Source of the DNA: Phocoena phocoena | Taxonomy: Eukaryota; Chordata; Mammalia; Artiodactyla; Phocoenidae | DNA: 64,000 nt | Reading direction: 5' to 3' | NCBI RefSeq assembly: GCF_963924675.1 | Contig: NC_089225.1 | Coordinates: 113,369,094 to 113,433,093 of the forward strand | Part shown: piece after piece, positions 61,211 to 64,000 of the stretch | Numbering within the stretch: position 1 is the first letter of the stretch | How the letters are laid out: each line of letters begins with the position of its first letter | The notes under the pieces: generated by a model | The model's input: the letters and a program-made list of their open reading frames with translations, nothing else | Told to the model about the DNA's origin: nothing | Databases searched by the model: none | Program-made: the position numbers and the translations under genes

Positions 61211-64000
<2,790 letters not shown>

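Overview
The window is vertebrate nuclear DNA and lies almost entirely inside one gene: HDAC4 (class IIa histone deacetylase 4), transcribed on the minus strand, so the gene reads from about 61.6 kb down to about 2.3 kb. Seventeen internal coding exons can be placed to the base. All have GT-AG junctions and compatible phases, and together they hold 2,237 coding nt (3.5% of the window), equivalent to human HDAC4 residues 245-996. The first exons (MEF2-binding and Q-rich N-terminus) lie beyond position 64000. The last exons (C-terminal tail with the nuclear export signal) lie before position 1. No promoter, start codon, stop codon or poly(A) site of the gene is present.

Organism: the interspersed repeats identify a cetartiodactyl, most likely a cetacean (whale, dolphin or porpoise). 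Three CHR-type tRNA-derived SINEs (5.8, 47.2 and 54.2 kb) carry the body and the 'cccgcgtaccgc' plus poly(A) tail typical of cetacean genomes. Two further CHR-type SINEs lie in the opposite orientation (35.6 and 49.9 kb). Older mammalian elements (L1, L2, MIR-like, hAT, MLT1 LTR) are also present. The DNA is GC- and CpG-rich with many minisatellites, as expected of a subtelomeric locus such as human 2q37.

Layout from the 5' side of the gene (right) to the 3' side (left): exons at 61.5 and 57.7 kb encode the NLS/14-3-3 region and the caspase-site linker. Exons at 53.7, 53.5 and 49.1 kb encode the ankyrin-protein-binding motif, the linker and the second 14-3-3 site. The 40.1 kb exon carries the SUMO site and has a six-residue deletion relative to human. 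The 37.1 kb exon carries the third 14-3-3 site. Exons from 33.8 to 2.3 kb encode the deacetylase domain: structural zinc ligands, the catalytic His-His pair, the Asp/His/Asp zinc ligands and the class IIa-specific histidine. All are intact.

The non-coding remainder holds a 49-copy 20-bp minisatellite at 42.1-43.05 kb (open in all three gene-sense frames), an 18-bp repeat touching the splice donor of the 49.1 kb exon, a (TG)17 tract in the pre-mRNA upstream of the 40.1 kb exon, a SINE nested in an older hAT element, two perfect hairpins near 55.7 kb and a 28-bp sequence duplicated 2.8 kb apart. I found no second protein-coding gene, no CRISPR array and no evidence of a new multi-gene system.
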